From JANQIO01 sp043585095 (GTDB lineage Bacteria; Pseudomonadota; Gammaproteobacteria; Pseudomonadales; Halieaceae), in the NCBI GenBank assembly GCA_043585095.1, contig CP121321.1, positions 2,480,001 through 2,544,000 on the forward strand: 64,000 bases of DNA, given 5' to 3'. Shown here one piece after another: positions 8,287 through 17,343 of this stretch. Under the pieces are notes generated by a model. It saw nothing but the letters and a program-made list of their open reading frames with translations. It made no database searches and was not told the origin of the DNA. Made by a program: the position numbers and the translations under genes. Every line of letters starts with the position of its first letter. Position 1 is the first letter of the stretch.

Positions 8287-9885
8287 ATGAAAACCCGCTT
8301 GAGTATCCGCCGTGATCGAATCTTCATGGCTTTCCTGGCCGCCGCACTGTTAGGCGCGGTCGCGCTATTCGGACAGATCACCTGGCTGCTCTGGCAGGAA
8401 TCCGTGAGCGCTGAGGAAGCTCGCGTTGCGGCGATTGCCAGGGACCTGGGCGAGCGCGCGGAAAACATGATCGTGGATGCCCGCGTGCTGCTGGAGACCT
8501 TTAACAACAGCGACAGCCCCCGCTGCGGCGCAACCCATATCGACGCCATGCAGGCCGCCGCAATCAGCCGACCGCATATTCGCGCTATCGGTTTTTGGCG
8601 CGCCACCGACCGGATCTGTGGCGTTGGTTTTGTGCAAGGAGCAGCCCTCAAGCCGCCTCGAGCCGACCGCATTTATGACTCCGGCGTGATCGCCTGGTGG
8701 CCTGGCGAAGACACCCGGATCGGCGGCCTGCCGCTGTTTCTGATGCGCTATGGCGATCACGACGTCGCCATCGACACAAGGATGCTGCTGCCAGATGAGA
8801 TCGAAGATGATCGGCTGGCGGGACTTTGGGTAGAGGGTCTGCCCATGGCCAGCACCGATGACTTCAGTGCCCTTCCCGCACTCACTAGCTTGCCTGAAGG
8901 CCTTACCCTGGATAACGCCAACGATCGAGTCCTGTCACGGTTCTCCCTGGGTACCGTTTTCCCCATCGATATCATTGCGATTGAGACGCTGGATCGCTTT
9001 TGGGCGCGCTACTTGCCCCTGCTGAGTGCGGCGGTCTTTTTGGGCCTGTTGCTAGCCGCCGCGTGGATTTACCTCGTCATGCGCTACTCACGCCACCGTA
9101 TGAGCCTGGCGACTGATTTGCGTAATGCCCTCAATAGCGGCCACATCGTGCCACACTACCAACCCATCGTGGAGTTGGGCAGCGGACGCTGCATTGGCGC
9201 AGAGGCGCTAGCGCGATGGATTCGTCCAGACGGCGAGCGTATTGGTCCAGACGTGTTTATACCGCTAGCAGAACAGCACAACATGGTTCCGGACATCACT
9301 GTGGCAATTCTGGACGCAACCCTTAGAGACCTGGGCGATGTGCTAAAACAGCAGCCTTTACTGCGCATTAACATAAACCTGGCTCCAGAGGACCTTACGG
9401 ACGTCGTTTTTCAGCAACGCCTTCGCGCCCAGCTCGCCAATGCAGCCGTGCCAAGCCAGTGCATCAAGCTAGAAATCACTGAACGCGCCATGGTGAATAC
9501 CGATCAATCTCGACGCCAAATTCAGGAGCTTCGCAGTCGCGGCCATGAAATCGCTATAGACGATTTTGGCACTGGATATTCCAGCCTCGCCTATCTGGAA
9601 AGTTTTGAGCTGGATACACTAAAAATTGACAAGAGCTTCGTCGACGCCATAGGCACTGAAGCCGTCACACAAAATGTGGTGGGCCATGTCATTGATATGG
9701 CCAAGACGCTAAAGCTGAATACCGTGGCGGAAGGTATCGAAACAGCAGAACAGGCGCTTTGGTTGAAAGCACATGGAGTGGCCTATGGTCAGGGATTCTT
9801 CTACGGTAAGCCGCTGCCTGCACAGGCTTTCCGCGATCTGATAGAAACCGAGCTGGACAGGCGTCAGGCGAATAAGCCGACTTGA
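8287..9885 (+). CDS. CSS-motif cyclic-di-GMP phosphodiesterase (EAL)
   Basis: A 532-aa membrane protein: first helix about 14-35, a periplasmic region with the conserved Cys context (SDSPRC and DRICGVGF) typical of CSS-motif phosphodiesterases, a second helix about 240-265, then a C-terminal EAL domain. EAL residues are intact (GAEALARW, KLEITERAM, IDDFGTGYSS, AEGIET), and there is no GGDEF domain, so it should degrade c-di-GMP. In this family periplasmic disulfide state controls activity, which suggests redox input. The ATG at 8287 is preferred to the upstream GTG at 8230 because the hydrophobic helix then lies at a normal distance from the N-terminus. Confidence 0.88.
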   Translation: MKTRLSIRRDRIFMAFLAAALLGAVALFGQITWLLWQESVSAEEARVAAIARDLGERAENMIVDARVLLETFNNSDSPRCGATHIDAMQAAAISRPHIRAIGFWRATDRICGVGFVQGAALKPPRADRIYDSGVIAWWPGEDTRIGGLPLFLMRYGDHDVAIDTRMLLPDEIEDDRLAGLWVEGLPMASTDDFSALPALTSLPEGLTLDNANDRVLSRFSLGTVFPIDIIAIETLDRFWARYLPLLSAAVFLGLLLAAAWIYLVMRYSRHRMSLATDLRNALNSGHIVPHYQPIVELGSGRCIGAEALARWIRPDGERIGPDVFIPLAEQHNMVPDITVAILDATLRDLGDVLKQQPLLRININLAPEDLTDVVFQQRLRAQLANAAVPSQCIKLEITERAMVNTDQSRRQIQELRSRGHEIAIDDFGTGYSSLAYLESFELDTLKIDKSFVDAIGTEAVTQNVVGHVIDMAKTLKLNTVAEGIETAEQALWLKAHGVAYGQGFFYGKPLPAQAFRDLIETELDRRQANKPT

Positions 9886-9971
9886 ACACAGCCGCCGGTC
9901 CGTAATGTCATAGCAGATGCAGCAAACCACAGAAGCAGTCGATACCAAGAACAGGCGAAAACACTAATCAA

Positions 9972-10781
9972 ATGACCAGCCCGAACAAATTTATTGCTCC
10001 AGGCGCCAGAGGGCTCGTAGCCCTGGCGATATGCTTGCTGATTGCCTGCAGCACGACAGAACAACCGCCGCCAACCGTATCTGTTGCGCAGCCTGACTGG
10101 ACAGAGGAAAGCGGGCCTACGGCAAAGGCTGAAGCCATTCGCGCCAGAACTTCTACCACACAAATATCCAGGAACGATGCATCAGCACAAAGCACAGCTC
10201 TCCCGATACGCACGCCGTCGATTAATCGCGGTGACTTTGCATTTGCCGTCAGTCTTGCCGAAGACGCCGACGATAATGGCAAACGTCACATGGCAGCACT
10301 AGCCGCCAGCGAGACTGCAGTGTTACATGCCAACGAAGTTGGCTATTACGTCGACACCCTGGATGCCCGACTGATTCAGGCCTCCAAACAGAATGACCTG
10401 GTGGTACAGCGTGACGAAAACACGCTGCAGCTGACGCTTGAGGGCGGCGACTGGTTCGCCGCCGGTGAGGCGGTCTTGTCGACGATAGGCGCGACCAAAC
10501 TGGACGGGGTGGCGAAAGTACTTGCAGACTACGACCGCACTCGCATCACTATAGCCGGTTACACTGACAATTTAGGCGAAGACGCATACAACATCGTGTT
10601 GTCAGTCCGGCGCGCTAACTCAATCGCCGAATTGATGAACCGTTCCGGAGTCGCTGCCAAACGCATTTTGCTAGTGGGCTACGGCGAGGCCGAGCCTGTA
10701 GCGAGCAACGATAACGATGCGGGGCGGGCGCGCAATCGCCGGGTTGTCATCCGCATAGCACCCCTGCAGCGGGTCCGGTAA
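9972..10781 (+). CDS. OmpA-family lipoprotein
   Basis: A 269-aa protein with a lipoprotein signal (hydrophobic stretch ending LLIAC, lipidated Cys26), a Pro/Thr-rich linker and a C-terminal OmpA/MotB peptidoglycan-binding domain (GYTDNLGEDAYN, then RRANSIAELM, and NRRVVIRI at the end). It probably anchors the outer membrane to the cell wall. The middle (about 95-165) is predicted helical and not recognisable. It follows the EAL gene by 86 nt on the same strand and may be cotranscribed. Confidence 0.82.
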   Translation: MTSPNKFIAPGARGLVALAICLLIACSTTEQPPPTVSVAQPDWTEESGPTAKAEAIRARTSTTQISRNDASAQSTALPIRTPSINRGDFAFAVSLAEDADDNGKRHMAALAASETAVLHANEVGYYVDTLDARLIQASKQNDLVVQRDENTLQLTLEGGDWFAAGEAVLSTIGATKLDGVAKVLADYDRTRITIAGYTDNLGEDAYNIVLSVRRANSIAELMNRSGVAAKRILLVGYGEAEPVASNDNDAGRARNRRVVIRIAPLQRVR

Positions 10782-11026
10782 CACCGCATTGCCGGTAAAC
10801 CCTTCGCCAGTCCTCTGCGTATCACCTGCAAATCAGGCTGTTTTAAATGCTTAATTCCCTGCATAGCTTTCAACAACGCGAGCAAAGACTGTATCGGTAA
10901 CGAAGGTAAGCAGCGGATCGCGTCGCGAGACGCCGAAGAAAACCATGCCCAAAAAGGAGCGCAAGATTGCCAGTACGGTCCCAAGACCATTCAAGCTGAG
11001 CAACTGCGCCACGATATAGGTTTCCC

Positions 11027-12925
11027 ATGTTGAACGTCCCAACGCCTGCCACAGGTCTCTCTTTATCAGTAAACTTGCTGTGCTCTACAGCCGTGACGAT
11101 CGCGGCCTTACTATTTATCGGTTCCAACACCGGGTGCAGCAATGAGGCTGCACCAGGCAAGCAAGACGAGGCGCCGCGAAAGCTGGCTGAGTCAACGTTG
11201 CCCGTCGCGCAGCAGTTCAGACAGTTTCTGGAAGATAACTACGCGCAGGACATGGAACAGCAGCCCCGCACCGCCAGCCGGCGTGGTGTGGATACCGATA
11301 ATCGCCGTTGGAACAGCTATTCAGAAGCCTATCTGGACCGCCGGCGGCAGCAGTGGGAAGACCGGTTGAGCACCCTGCAGACCTTTGACCCCGCCCAATT
11401 AAATGAGAGCGACGCGCTATCCTGGAAGTTATACAAGCTCGATCTTGAGGCCAGGATCGCCCGCGATGAATTCCGTCACCATAACTACATACTGTCTCAC
11501 TATAGCGGCGTGCACACCCGCGTTCCCACCTTCCTGGCTAACTATCACAGCGTCGATTCGGCGGCGGACGCAGAGGACTACATTGCGCGCTTGAAGGATG
11601 TGCCACGCCTGTTTGGTGAGGTGATCGAGCAATTAAAAATACGCAGCGAGGCGGGCATCTTCCTGCCACGCTGGTCTTATACGCTTGCGCTGGAGTCAAT
11701 CGACAAGGTGCTGCAGGGCGAACCGTTTAGCGACGGCCCTCCTTCAACAATCTGGCAGGACTTTACAGAAAAGCTCGATGCGCTGGTGCTGGATACCTCA
11801 GACCACGCGCGACTGGAAGGTGAAGCTAAGGCAGCCCTACTAAACGAAGTGGGCCCGGCCTACGAGCGCCTAACTGCCGCCTTGATCCAACAGGCGCAAT
11901 TTGCGCCAGCCGGTGCCGGGGCCCTCAGGCACCCGAACGGTAGAGCGTTTTACCAGGAGCGCCTTCACTACTACACCACTACAGATCTCAACGCAGACGA
12001 AATCCACGCACTGGGTCGCCAGGAGGTTGCACGCATACACGACGAGATGCGCGACCTGCTTGAGGAGATCGAATTTGAGGGTTCACTGAAAGACTTTATG
12101 GACTTTATCCGCAACGACCCACAGTTCTATCTGGACAATACAGACGCAGACCGAGCGCGATATATGGCAAAGGCCACTGCCTACATCGACGCTATGCGCG
12201 AGGCCTTACCCACCGCCTTTGGCACGCTTCCAACGTCACCGCTGGTCATCAGGCCGGTCGAGAGTTATCGCGAAAATTCAGCAGCCAGCGCCTTCTATCA
12301 GTCGCCACGCAGGGATGGCAGCCGGCCCGGGATTTACTACATCAATCTGCTGGATATCCGCACCCAGCCGCTGTATCGCATCGAGTCCCTGGCCTATCAC
12401 GAAGCTCTGCCCGGGCATCATATGCAGCGCAGCCTGATGGTAGAGCTGGCCGATTTGCCCGACTTTCAACGACATGTTTCGTTCACCGCTTTCACCGAAG
12501 GCTGGGCTCTTTACGCCGAACAGCTGGGCAAAGAGATGGGCTTCTTCACCGATCCCTATTCCGATTTCGGTCGCCTGTCGATGGAGCTGTGGCGGGCCGT
12601 TCGGCTAGTGGTTGATACCGGCCTGCACCACAAGGGCTGGACCATGGAGCAGGCCGTGGACTATCACGTAGACAACACTCCCTATGCACGCGTGACCGCT
12701 CGTAAAGCCATGGAGCGCTATGCGGCGCGCCCCGGCCAGGCAACGGCCTACATGATCGGTAAGCTGAAGATTCTTGAGATCCGCGCGGCCGCCAGGGCCG
12801 CCCTGGGTGAGCGCTTTGATATCCGGGATTTTCATGATCAGGTACTCAAAGATGGCACCCTGCCATTGGCGGTGCTGGAAGCGAAAATGCAGCGCTGGGT
12901 CGATGAGATCAAAGCCCGGACTTAG
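11027..12925 (+). CDS. DUF885 family protein (putative zinc-dependent carboxypeptidase-like enzyme), exported
   Basis: A 632-aa protein with an N-terminal hydrophobic segment (about 14-34) followed by NTGCS, which looks like a lipoprotein or Sec signal; the lipobox is imperfect. The DUF885 core carries HEALPGHH (about 458-465), the family's zinc-peptidase-type motif, and a downstream FTEGWALYAEQLG helix that supplies the third metal ligand in related families. The TAYMIGKLKI segment near the C-terminus is also characteristic. Likely a periplasmic peptidase; substrate unknown. It stands alone between a 245-nt gap and the RND genes. Confidence 0.85.
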   Translation: MLNVPTPATGLSLSVNLLCSTAVTIAALLFIGSNTGCSNEAAPGKQDEAPRKLAESTLPVAQQFRQFLEDNYAQDMEQQPRTASRRGVDTDNRRWNSYSEAYLDRRRQQWEDRLSTLQTFDPAQLNESDALSWKLYKLDLEARIARDEFRHHNYILSHYSGVHTRVPTFLANYHSVDSAADAEDYIARLKDVPRLFGEVIEQLKIRSEAGIFLPRWSYTLALESIDKVLQGEPFSDGPPSTIWQDFTEKLDALVLDTSDHARLEGEAKAALLNEVGPAYERLTAALIQQAQFAPAGAGALRHPNGRAFYQERLHYYTTTDLNADEIHALGRQEVARIHDEMRDLLEEIEFEGSLKDFMDFIRNDPQFYLDNTDADRARYMAKATAYIDAMREALPTAFGTLPTSPLVIRPVESYRENSAASAFYQSPRRDGSRPGIYYINLLDIRTQPLYRIESLAYHEALPGHHMQRSLMVELADLPDFQRHVSFTAFTEGWALYAEQLGKEMGFFTDPYSDFGRLSMELWRAVRLVVDTGLHHKGWTMEQAVDYHVDNTPYARVTARKAMERYAARPGQATAYMIGKLKILEIRAAARAALGERFDIRDFHDQVLKDGTLPLAVLEAKMQRWVDEIKART

Positions 12926-13027
12926 GCGCCCAGAGTTACCTAAACCTGATCCCTGAGTGACGGCGAACGGCTGCGGGCATCACAATGGAGTGGTACTCTT
13001 TAACCTCCTTACCACGGAGCTTTTGCC

Positions 13028-14158
13028 ATGCGCCGCCCCATGCTTTTTGCCCTGCTCACTACAGCGGGGCTGTTGCTTTCTGCCTGTTCCAAGGACGCAC
13101 CCCCACCCGAAGTCAGCAGCCGACCGGTGAAAATTTACACCGTTGAAGGACCGGGCGATCAAGCGCTGCGAGAATTTCCCGGTGCGGTGAATGCGAGCCA
13201 ACGCGCCGACCTGGCGTTCAGGGTCTCGGGCGTGCTGGAGGAGGTGCTGGTTCGGGAAGGTGAAAGTGTTGGCAAAGGGCAGCTGCTGGCCAGGCTGGAT
13301 CCCACTGACTACGCCATCGTACTGGAGGATCGCCAGGCGACTTTCGACAACGCCCAACGCAACTTCCAGCGTGCCAAAGAGCTAATCAAGGACGGCAATA
13401 TCTCCAAGACCGATTATGACCGCATGGAAGCAAACTTTCGCACCGCCTCCGCGGCACTGACTCAGGCAAAACAGGACCTTGAGTACACTGAGTTACGCGC
13501 GCCTTTCGACGGCACGATTGCCCGCCGCGAGGTGGAAAACTTTGAAGAAGTGCTGGGCAAGCAGACGATTTTTCGCTTCGCTAACCTGGCGCAAATGGAC
13601 ATCACCATCGACCTACCGGAATCGTTGGTGCGCAGCATTCGCGCCCGTGCCGATGACTTTGAAACCGGCCAGCGCGTTGCCAAGCAGGAGCGCGACGTCA
13701 CCGCACTCGCCAGCTTTGAGGGTCGCGAAAGCAGCAGCTTTTCATTGAAGATCAAGGAAGTTGCCACCAAAGCCGACCCCCAGACTCAGACCTTCCGGGT
13801 TACCTTCACCATGCCCCAGCCGGATAGTTTCCGGGTGTTGCCCGGCATGACTGCGAATGTGCTCGTCGATTTCTCGCAAATTATTACTTCCGAATACGCC
13901 AAGTGGGTGCCTATCAGTGCCGTACAGGCAACAGCAGAGCTGGATCCCAGGGTTTGGGCACTGGACCCAGAGAACATGACCGTCAGCAGCCAGCCGGTAA
14001 AAATTGGCCGCATGAGCGGCGATCGGATAGAGATCCTGGACGGACTGGCCGGTGGAGAGGAGATCGTCAGCGTCGGTGCGGCCTACCTTGCTGAAGGAAT
14101 GCAAGTCACGCGCATGAAGCAGGGCGAACAGGCCGTGCCCAGAGAGGATGGCGCCTGA
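13028..14158 (+). CDS. RND efflux periplasmic adaptor (membrane fusion protein), lipoprotein
   Basis: A 376-aa AcrA/HlyD-type adaptor. The signal ends LLLSAC, so it is probably lipidated at Cys20. A barrel-sandwich/lipoyl half (VREGESVGKGQLLARLDP), a coiled-coil hairpin (about 95-145), the second lipoyl half (APFDGTIARREVENFE) and a beta-barrel plus membrane-proximal domain follow. CGGAGC lies 7 nt before the ATG. Its TGA overlaps the pump's ATG (TGATG), so the two are translationally coupled. It links the inner-membrane pump to an outer-membrane channel; no TolC homologue is in view. Confidence 0.93.
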   Translation: MRRPMLFALLTTAGLLLSACSKDAPPPEVSSRPVKIYTVEGPGDQALREFPGAVNASQRADLAFRVSGVLEEVLVREGESVGKGQLLARLDPTDYAIVLEDRQATFDNAQRNFQRAKELIKDGNISKTDYDRMEANFRTASAALTQAKQDLEYTELRAPFDGTIARREVENFEEVLGKQTIFRFANLAQMDITIDLPESLVRSIRARADDFETGQRVAKQERDVTALASFEGRESSSFSLKIKEVATKADPQTQTFRVTFTMPQPDSFRVLPGMTANVLVDFSQIITSEYAKWVPISAVQATAELDPRVWALDPENMTVSSQPVKIGRMSGDRIEILDGLAGGEEIVSVGAAYLAEGMQVTRMKQGEQAVPREDGA

Positions 14159-17100
14159 TGAACATCGGCGAATACTCGGTACGCAACCCTGTTGTTTCCT
14201 GGTTGTTCGTAATCATCCTCCTGGCGGGCGGCATTCTCGCGTTCGACGAGATGGGCAAATTGGAAGACCCGCCTTTCACCATTAAAACCGCCAAGATCAT
14301 CACGCTCTATCCCGGCGCCACCGCGCAGGAAGTTCAAGACGAAGTCACCTACGTCATCGAAGACGCAATCCAGAAAATGGAACAGGTGAAGTGGATAAAG
14401 ATGTCCGTGTCCAGGCCGGGTCTGTCGGATATTACCGTCGACTTTAAAGACAAGTATCGCGCCGACGACTTTCCCAATATTTTCGATGAGCTGCGCCGCA
14501 AGATTAATGATGCCAAATCCAAGCTACCTCCGGGCGCTAATGAACCGATGGTGCTGGACGATTTCGGTGATGTCTATGGTATCTACTTTACGCTGACTGG
14601 TGACGGCTATAGCTGGCGCGACCTGTTCGACACCGCGGACGCTCTAAAAAAGGAACTCGTGCTGGTCCCAGGCGTTCGCAAGGTCGTCATTGATGGCGTA
14701 CAGCAGGAAGTCGTGTACGTTGATATATCGCGCGCCCGCATGGCTGAGCTGGGTATCAGCGTTAATGAGATCACCCAGGTTCTCAAATCACAAAATGTGG
14801 TGGTAGACGCCGGGCGAGTGCAGGTCGGCAGTAATTACCTCCGCATCAGCCCCACTGGCGCCTTCCAGTCCGTGCAGGAAATGGGCGACCTGATGATCTC
14901 TTCCAGGGATCGCACGCTGATTCGGCTCAAAGACATCGCCACTATCACACGCGCCTACAAAGAAGTGCCCACCAAGATGTACTACGCCAACGGCAAACCG
15001 GGTCTCAGCATTGGCATTTCAATGCTGGGCGGCGAAAACGTCGTCGACGTCGGCAAGCGCGTAACCCGCCGCGCCCAGGAACTGAAGACGATAATTCCGG
15101 TGGGCATGGAGGCTCAGGTTACCTATAACCAGCCAGAGGCCGTGGAAGAGTCCGTCAGTGGATTTGTTATCAGCGTTGTGCAGGCCGTCGCCATCGTGAT
15201 TGCGGTGCTGCTGATATTTATGGGCTTGCGGGTCGGCCTCATTATCGGTGCCGTTTTGCTGATCACCGTGGCCGGTACGCTATTCATCATGAATATCTAC
15301 GGTATTGAACTGCAGCGCATCTCTCTGGGCGCACTGATCATCGCACTGGGGATGCTAGTGGATAATGCCATCGTAATTGCCGAGGGCATGCTGGTAAAAA
15401 TGAACAAAGGCATGGATGCAGCCGAAGCCGCCAGTGAAGCGGTCGGCAAAACCATCTGGGCCCTGCTCGGCGGCACGGCAATCGGTATTCTCGCCTTCTC
15501 GGCTATAGGCCTATCGCCGGATTCCACCGGCGAGTTCGCCAGCTCCTTGTTCTACGTGATCCTGATATCACTCTCCTTGAGCTGGATAACTGCGGTTAGC
15601 ACCACGCCTATTCTTTGCAAGCTATTGCTGAAGCCGGGCCAGGATGATGGCGGCGAAGATGACGCCTACAGCGGTTCTTTGTTCGCGAAGTACCGCGGCG
15701 TGCTGCGCGGCGCAGTCAAGCACCGTTGGATCACGCTGGCGAGCGTGGTGGTGGTCTGGGTCGCAGCCCTGATTGGCTTCGGATATACCAAGTCAGGATT
15801 TTTCCCGGACTCCAACACCCCGATGTTCTTCGTCGACATCTACACGCCTGAAGGTTCTGACATCCGCGCGACGCGAGACGCCGCCTTACAAGTAGCTGAG
15901 TTCCTTCACACCCAGCCCGGCGTCGACACAACGTCTACTGTTATCGGCGGCGGGCACCAGCGCTTCACACTGGTTTACGACAGCAAGGAGTCCTCGCCCG
16001 CCTACGCGCAAATTATTGTGCAAACCGAGACTCTGGCGCAGATCGACGCGGTATCTGAAGCTGTCTCGGACTACATGGCCAACGAATTGCCGCAACTCGA
16101 CCCGATCATTAAACCACTGCGCATCGGACCGGGGCGCGACGCCAAAATCGAAGCGCGTTTCTCAGGCCCCGACCCTGAAACGCTGCGCCAACTGGCGGAA
16201 AAGGCCAAGACGATTTTTCGCGACGATCCAGAAGCGACCGACGTGCGCGATGATTGGCGCAGTCCGGTCAAAGTGGTTACTCCGGTACTTAATGAACAAG
16301 TTGGTCGACAGCTGGGCGTCACGCGAGAGGACCTGGGCAGCGCTATGCGCTACGCCTTTGAAGGCAGGCCTGTTGGGACTTACCGGGATGGTATTTACCT
16401 ACTGCCGATCATGGTGCGCGCCCCGGAGGATGAGCGAGGGGACATTGATAGACTGCGGGACACGCAGGTTTGGAGCCCGGTTTTAGGCCAGGCTATACCT
16501 GCGGGGCAACTGATATCTGCGTACAAAACCACCTGGGAAAATGCGGTGATTCGTGGGCGCAATCGCCTGCCGACCATCATCGCCTCTGCAAACCCGACGG
16601 GTGCGCTGGCAGACCCGCTGTTTGAGCGAACCCGTCCGTTGATCGAGGCCATAGAGTTGCCGCCTGGCTACACTCTGGAATGGGGCGGCGAATACGAAGA
16701 CGCGAAACGTGCCCAGGCCGGTCTGGCCGGCGCACTTCCGACGGGCTTTCTGCTGATGATCCTCACCAGTATCTTCCTGTTCGGCAAACTGCGACAGCCC
16801 GCCATTATCTGGCTGACCGTGCCGCTGGCCGCCATTGGCGTCACGGTCGGGCTGCTTTTGGTAGACGGAGCCTTTGACTTTATGTCGCTGCTGGGTGGCT
16901 TGTCTCTGGTCGGCCTGATGATCAAAAACGCCATCGTGCTGATCGAGGAAATTGACCAGCAGATCGCCGACGGCAAGGCCAGACTGGATGCATTGTTGGA
17001 TGCCGCGGTAAGCAGAATGCGCCCAGTGATACTCGCTGCCGCCACGACCATTCTGGGGCTGATCCCACTGTTGTCAGACGTGTTCTTCGTGAATATGTCT

Positions 17101-17232
17101 GTGACTATGATGGGCGGCCTCGGCTTCGCCACGGTGCTGACGCTTATCGTGGTCCCCACTCTGTACGCAGCGTTTTTCAAGATCGCGAATGACGAGACAG
17201 AGGGCAGCAGTGATACAACGCAGGAACCATAG
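14158..17232 (+). CDS. RND efflux transporter permease (HAE-1 / AcrB family)
   Basis: A 1024-aa proton-driven export pump. The first membrane helix (about 11-31) is followed by a large periplasmic porter domain, helices 2-6 (about 335-500), the second porter domain and C-terminal helices (about 865-1010), as in AcrB. The proton-relay helix carries ALGMLVDNAIV, with the paired acidic residue typical of the family. Length matches. It is the second gene of a coupled adaptor-pump operon, and transcription should stop at the hairpin at 17280. Substrate cannot be inferred; the sequence style fits drug or solvent pumps rather than heavy-metal CusA pumps. Confidence 0.95.
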   Translation: MNIGEYSVRNPVVSWLFVIILLAGGILAFDEMGKLEDPPFTIKTAKIITLYPGATAQEVQDEVTYVIEDAIQKMEQVKWIKMSVSRPGLSDITVDFKDKYRADDFPNIFDELRRKINDAKSKLPPGANEPMVLDDFGDVYGIYFTLTGDGYSWRDLFDTADALKKELVLVPGVRKVVIDGVQQEVVYVDISRARMAELGISVNEITQVLKSQNVVVDAGRVQVGSNYLRISPTGAFQSVQEMGDLMISSRDRTLIRLKDIATITRAYKEVPTKMYYANGKPGLSIGISMLGGENVVDVGKRVTRRAQELKTIIPVGMEAQVTYNQPEAVEESVSGFVISVVQAVAIVIAVLLIFMGLRVGLIIGAVLLITVAGTLFIMNIYGIELQRISLGALIIALGMLVDNAIVIAEGMLVKMNKGMDAAEAASEAVGKTIWALLGGTAIGILAFSAIGLSPDSTGEFASSLFYVILISLSLSWITAVSTTPILCKLLLKPGQDDGGEDDAYSGSLFAKYRGVLRGAVKHRWITLASVVVVWVAALIGFGYTKSGFFPDSNTPMFFVDIYTPEGSDIRATRDAALQVAEFLHTQPGVDTTSTVIGGGHQRFTLVYDSKESSPAYAQIIVQTETLAQIDAVSEAVSDYMANELPQLDPIIKPLRIGPGRDAKIEARFSGPDPETLRQLAEKAKTIFRDDPEATDVRDDWRSPVKVVTPVLNEQVGRQLGVTREDLGSAMRYAFEGRPVGTYRDGIYLLPIMVRAPEDERGDIDRLRDTQVWSPVLGQAIPAGQLISAYKTTWENAVIRGRNRLPTIIASANPTGALADPLFERTRPLIEAIELPPGYTLEWGGEYEDAKRAQAGLAGALPTGFLLMILTSIFLFGKLRQPAIIWLTVPLAAIGVTVGLLLVDGAFDFMSLLGGLSLVGLMIKNAIVLIEEIDQQIADGKARLDALLDAAVSRMRPVILAAATTILGLIPLLSDVFFVNMSVTMMGGLGFATVLTLIVVPTLYAAFFKIANDETEGSSDTTQEP

Positions 17233-17279
17233 CCAGGCGCTGCCTAGCAGCCCCGGTCCTGTTTTTCGCTAGCCATAAA

Positions 17280-17313
17280 AAAAGGCGAGAGTCTGTTGAG
17301 ACTCTCGCCTTTT
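17280..17313. terminator. Strong bidirectional intrinsic terminator
   Basis: Perfect 14-bp inverted repeat AAAAGGCGAGAGTC / GACTCTCGCCTTTT with loop TGTTGA, A-rich on one side and T-rich on the other. It lies between the convergent RND pump and TonB receptor genes and can serve both. Confidence 0.93.
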
Positions 17314-17343
17314 CATTAGCGCCATGTGAGCGCCGTTAGCAAC